Positions 60,947 to 64,000 of a stretch of 64,000 nucleotides of DNA are shown one piece after another (the first letter of the stretch is position 1; the number at the start of each line of letters is the position of its first letter). The stretch is taken from assembly GCA_965219035.1 (NCBI GenBank), contig CBDCMR010000003.1:434001-498000 (forward strand), written 5' to 3'. A program made the translations under genes and the position numbers. The DNA is from CBDCKN01 sp965219035. Its GTDB lineage: Bacteria > Gemmatimonadota > Gemmatimonadetes > Longimicrobiales > Gaopeijiaceae. The notes beneath the pieces are model-generated. The model was given only the letters and a program-made list of their open reading frames with translations. It had not been told where the DNA came from and searched no databases.

Positions 60947-62335
60947 CTACCGCCTCCAGACCCCGATCCCGTCCTGGTAATCGATCCGGGTGCCAAACGG
61001 TGCCGAGAGCCCGGCGAGGTGCTCGATGATCTTCCGACCCAGCGCTTCGGGGGCGATCCGCGGGGTGCCCCGCTGCGAGCGCGGGGCCTTCCACCCGAGC
61101 TCGATCGGATAGAGGCGGATCTCGACGACTTCGTCCCCCTCGAACTCCGCGACGGCGACCACGCTTTCGTACCACTCGGAGCCGGTTGGGAACCCGGTCG
61201 TCGGGCTCCCGTCCTCATCAACGCGGAAGCGCCGGTCATAGATCTCGGACGCGAGGTTGTCCAACGGCAGCCCGTAACGGGTCCGTTGATCGGCGGGCAT
61301 GGGATCGATGATCTCGTTCTGGAAGATGAAGTTGCCCAGCGAGTAGAAGATCGGCCGACCGTCATAGATCTCGATGCCCCGGAGCTGGTGGGGTCCGTGA
61401 ATGACCATCGTGTTGGCGCCCGCGTCGATGATCTGATGCGAAAACTCGACCATCCAGTCGGGCGGGAGCACCGAGCGGTTACCAGGCTCGTGCGAGTGGC
61501 TGTTCACGACCACGTAGTCGGCTTGATCCGTGGCGTTACGGACCTCGTGGAGGACCCGCTCCCGGTCGACGTCGTTCAGGCTCACCACCGACCGGTCTTG
61601 ATCGCCAGGCAAGACGGTCGTTCCGAAGACCTGCACGGGATCGCCAGGATCGTCCGAGACGTTCGAGCCCTGAGCACGGGCCGCCGCGCGTAGGGCGTTC
61701 ATGGTGGCAGGTGAGCCTACGTGCCGGGTGTCGAGACGTAGCGCATTGAGCCCTGGCCGCCCCTGAACCGTCGGACCCGCAGCGCCGGCGCGCGACATCT
61801 GGGAGTGCGTCGACGCCATCCCGATGAGGGCCACCCGCCCCTTCGGAGTCTCCAGGTATCCCGGCCGACTCGCCCAGCCCAGGTTGTCGCCAGAGCCCGA
61901 GTGGACCAGACCCCATTCGTCGAGCAGTCGATTCGTGAGCTGCATTCCCTCGACGCCGTAGTCGGTCGTGTGGTTGTTGGCTCGGTTGAAGAGGCTGAAC
62001 CCCATGCTCACCAGGTCCTTCAATGTCTCGGGTGAGCCCACCTCGTAGTTCCCACCGTTCTCAGCGGCCGGCCAACCGTCGAACTCGGTCAGCCGGAATA
62101 CCGATTGCTCGAGGTTCATGAACGCGGCGTCGGCCCCCCGGATGACGTTCGCCATGTCATGGAACGCCGGGTCTCCCGGATGATCGAACTGTGCGAGCCG
62201 ACGATTCATGATCACGTCCCCGACGGCGGACAGGGTCCAGCGCGAGTCGGGTCCGACGGGTGAGCGACTCTGAGCGCTCACCGCGGGTGACAGGAAGACC
62301 GTGGCGGCCAGACCGAGGACGAAGGCATAACGCAT
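60947..62335 (-). CDS. CapA-family protein (poly-gamma-glutamate synthesis-type phosphoesterase fold)
   Basis: The ATG at 62335 gives a signal peptide (MRYAFVLGLAATVFLSPAVSAQ); 462 residues. The CapA fold is shown by LSAVGDVIMNRR, DAAFMNLEQSVF, GFSLFNRANNHTTDYG, YVVVNSHSHEPGNR and MVIHGPHQLRGIE, which carry the expected metal ligands. CapA proteins act in capsule polyglutamate export. An isolated periplasmic homologue like this may have another hydrolase role. Confidence 0.85.
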   Translation of the reverse strand: MRYAFVLGLAATVFLSPAVSAQSRSPVGPDSRWTLSAVGDVIMNRRLAQFDHPGDPAFHDMANVIRGADAAFMNLEQSVFRLTEFDGWPAAENGGNYEVGSPETLKDLVSMGFSLFNRANNHTTDYGVEGMQLTNRLLDEWGLVHSGSGDNLGWASRPGYLETPKGRVALIGMASTHSQMSRAGAAGPTVQGRPGLNALRLDTRHVGSPATMNALRAAARAQGSNVSDDPGDPVQVFGTTVLPGDQDRSVVSLNDVDRERVLHEVRNATDQADYVVVNSHSHEPGNRSVLPPDWMVEFSHQIIDAGANTMVIHGPHQLRGIEIYDGRPIFYSLGNFIFQNEIIDPMPADQRTRYGLPLDNLASEIYDRRFRVDEDGSPTTGFPTGSEWYESVVAVAEFEGDEVVEIRLYPIELGWKAPRSQRGTPRIAPEALGRKIIEHLAGLSAPFGTRIDYQDGIGVWRR

Positions 62336-62575
62336 GAGACCCTCCAGCCAAGGGGGCGTGTCGCACACTAATACCCATGCGGGGATCCATTCACCAGAGG
62401 TACGAAAGAGATCGTAGAACTAGGGTCCGTGTCATCTCGAGGGCCGAGTAGCGCCCGACATCTTGCCCGAAGGCTCAGGCAGCCGCCAATTGAGGACCGA
62501 TCCTCCAGACGGGATCGGGTTGAACCCGTCGGTCAGCCAGTGACTCGTTTACGAACCACCCAGGGACCACCGACT

Positions 62576-63871
62576 ATGAAGCGCCCCACCCTCTTCCTCG
62601 TCGCGGGCATGTTGTTCCCGACCGGCGTGGCCGCGCAGGACGCCACCATCGACGCCATGGTCAAGGAGCTCGCGGCCGAGATCATCGGCCATCGGCACCA
62701 CATCCACGAGAACCCGGAGCTCGGCAACCGCGAGTTCGAGACGGCCGCGCTCGTGGCCTCCCACCTCGAGAGCCTGGGCATCGAAGTCCAGACAGGCGTC
62801 GCGCACACCGGAGTGGTCGGCATCCTCCGGGGTGGGCGACCCGGCCCGGTGATCGCGGTCCGCGCCGACATGGATGCGCTTCCCGTGACGGAGGACACGC
62901 CGTTTCCGTTCAGGTCGATAGTTCGGACGGAGTACCTCGAACAGGAGGTCGGGGTCAGCCACGCCTGCGGCCACGACATCCACACGTCGGTGCAGATGGG
63001 CGTCGCGTCGATCCTGGCGCCCATGCGCGACGAGATCCCCGGCACGATCAAGTTCATCTTCCAGCCGGCCGAGGAGGGCCCGCCACCCGGCGAGGAGGGC
63101 GGCGGCGTCCTGATGGTGGCTGAGGGCGTGATGACCAATCCCCGGCCCGAGGCCGTGTTCGGCCTACACGTGCTTGCCGAGATGGCGGTGGGCAAGGTGG
63201 GCTATACGCTGGGCCCCGCGCTGGCGGCGGTGGATCACTTCCGTATCGAGATCGAGGGGAAGCAGGCCCACGGCGCCCATCCCGAGGAGAGCGTGGACCC
63301 GGTTGTGATGGCCTCCCAAGTGATCATGGCGCTCCAGACGATCCGCTCCAGAAACCTGCACCCTCTCCAGCCCAGCGTGGTCACGGTGGGGATCGTGAGG
63401 GGCGGCACGCGCTTCAACATCATCCCCGCCGAAGTCCACCTGGAGGGCACGGTCCGGACTTACGATCCCGACGTGCTGGACACAGTCGAGCGGCGCATGG
63501 GTGAGATCCTGGACGGGATCACCAGGGCGGGCGGCGGCACGTTCAAGCTGGACTACGAGCGTATCACGCCGGCCACCATCAACAACATAGCGCTCACCGA
63601 GCAGATGGTGCCGACCCTACAGCGCGTGTTCGGCGAAGAGAACGTGATCGAGCTCCAGCCCGAGATGGGCGGCGAGGACTTCGCCTACTTTGCCAACGAA
63701 GTCCCCGGGTTCTTCTTCCGTTTGGGCATGGTGGCGCCGGGCACCACTTCGGGCGGGCACCATACCCCGACCTTCCTGGCCGACGACGCCTCGGTGACCC
63801 ACGGCATGCGGGCCATGGCCACGTTGCTCATCGACTACATGGATCAGTGGGTGGATAGGAGCGACCTCTAG
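62576..63871 (+). CDS. M20D-family amidohydrolase/carboxypeptidase (hippurate hydrolase-like)
   Basis: The ATG at 62576 gives a signal peptide (ending GVAAQ); 431 residues. Metal ligands are at HACGHDIH (Cys131, His133), in the FQPAEEG segment, FGLHVL and the late GGEDFAYF. A dimerisation domain lies between about 205 and 320. Members remove acyl groups from amino acids or hydrolyse IAA-type conjugates. The signal peptide places this one outside the cytoplasm. Confidence 0.9.
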   Translation: MKRPTLFLVAGMLFPTGVAAQDATIDAMVKELAAEIIGHRHHIHENPELGNREFETAALVASHLESLGIEVQTGVAHTGVVGILRGGRPGPVIAVRADMDALPVTEDTPFPFRSIVRTEYLEQEVGVSHACGHDIHTSVQMGVASILAPMRDEIPGTIKFIFQPAEEGPPPGEEGGGVLMVAEGVMTNPRPEAVFGLHVLAEMAVGKVGYTLGPALAAVDHFRIEIEGKQAHGAHPEESVDPVVMASQVIMALQTIRSRNLHPLQPSVVTVGIVRGGTRFNIIPAEVHLEGTVRTYDPDVLDTVERRMGEILDGITRAGGGTFKLDYERITPATINNIALTEQMVPTLQRVFGEENVIELQPEMGGEDFAYFANEVPGFFFRLGMVAPGTTSGGHHTPTFLADDASVTHGMRAMATLLIDYMDQWVDRSDL

Positions 63872-64000
63872 CGGCTCACCTGGGCGGAGAGGCGCAAGCG
63901 AGTTGTCAGAGACGGACAAGTGGGCGTTGATCGAGTATTTGAAGACGCTATAGGCTTACTCTTCCCCCCCTGACCCTCCTCCCCGCTTCGACATGAGGCC
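63872..64000. other. End of window, no feature recognised
   Basis: 129 bp after the M20 gene. No ORF, hairpin with T-run or repeat could be supported before the window ends. Confidence 0.4.

Overview
The window is about 64 kb of high-GC bacterial chromosome. The gene content suggests a Gemmatimonadota-type bacterium, probably free-living or host-associated marine. Support comes from lysine genes in the order asd-lysC-(dapB)-dapA-dapD, the ffh-rpsP-rimM-trmD-rplS-rnhB block, many secreted amidohydrolases and peptidases, a DUF6986 gene, and type IV pilus genes. No rRNA is present, so this placement is inference. The genes are tightly packed, with many four-base ATGA overlaps.

Layout. 0-4.8 kb: wall-sugar recycling (GH3/beta-lactamase fusion, sodium symporter, BadF-type sugar kinase). 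4.9-9.7 kb: lysine/diaminopimelate operon on the minus strand in which dapB is eroded and abuts a dispersed repeat. 10-24 kb: housekeeping genes (hsp20, inositol-phosphatase-like gene, trpS, pilT, a DapA-family gene, patatin/outer-membrane gene, purA, ffh, rpsP with a very long acidic repeat tail, rimM, trmD, rplS, rnhB). 24-25.2 kb: frameshifted repeat-rich lipoprotein. 25.4-29.7 kb: a four-gene operon of ArsM-like methyltransferase, radical SAM enzyme, degenerate metallophosphoesterase and two-dinucleotide-fold flavoprotein; its substrate is unknown to me. 29.96-39.4 kb: an intact tRNA-Lys(UUU) followed by three modules, each closed by a 46-bp copy of the tRNA 3' half. The modules carry minor pilins (A), an alpha/beta hydrolase (B) and a SoxC-like molybdoenzyme with a cytochrome c (C). 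Paired 12-bp-period GGGRCCCCAA repeats lie near three of the ends and no integrase is seen. 39.4-51.6 kb: a 2OG dioxygenase, a large FAD/Fe-S oxidoreductase, an aminotransferase, a TRAP transporter with acyl-CoA genes, and an amidohydrolase. 51.7-64 kb: SmbP-like His-rich protein, DUF1028, DUF2807, cupredoxin-like lipoprotein, SNF transporter with a micro-ORF, a decayed purine/ureide locus, a lone prepilin-like gene, CapA-like and M20 enzymes.

Themes. Integration at tRNA-Lys appears to have built a stratified array of small cargo modules without a resident recombinase. A short CTAGTGTTCC-ended repeat sits at several gene ends, sometimes supplying the stop codon. Similar sigma-54-like sites (TGGCAC-GGATC-T) precede both prepilin loci. 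Between about 24.5 and 38 kb six genes each carry one apparent single-base frameshift, which means either local decay or lower assembly accuracy there. This should be kept in mind when reading those genes.
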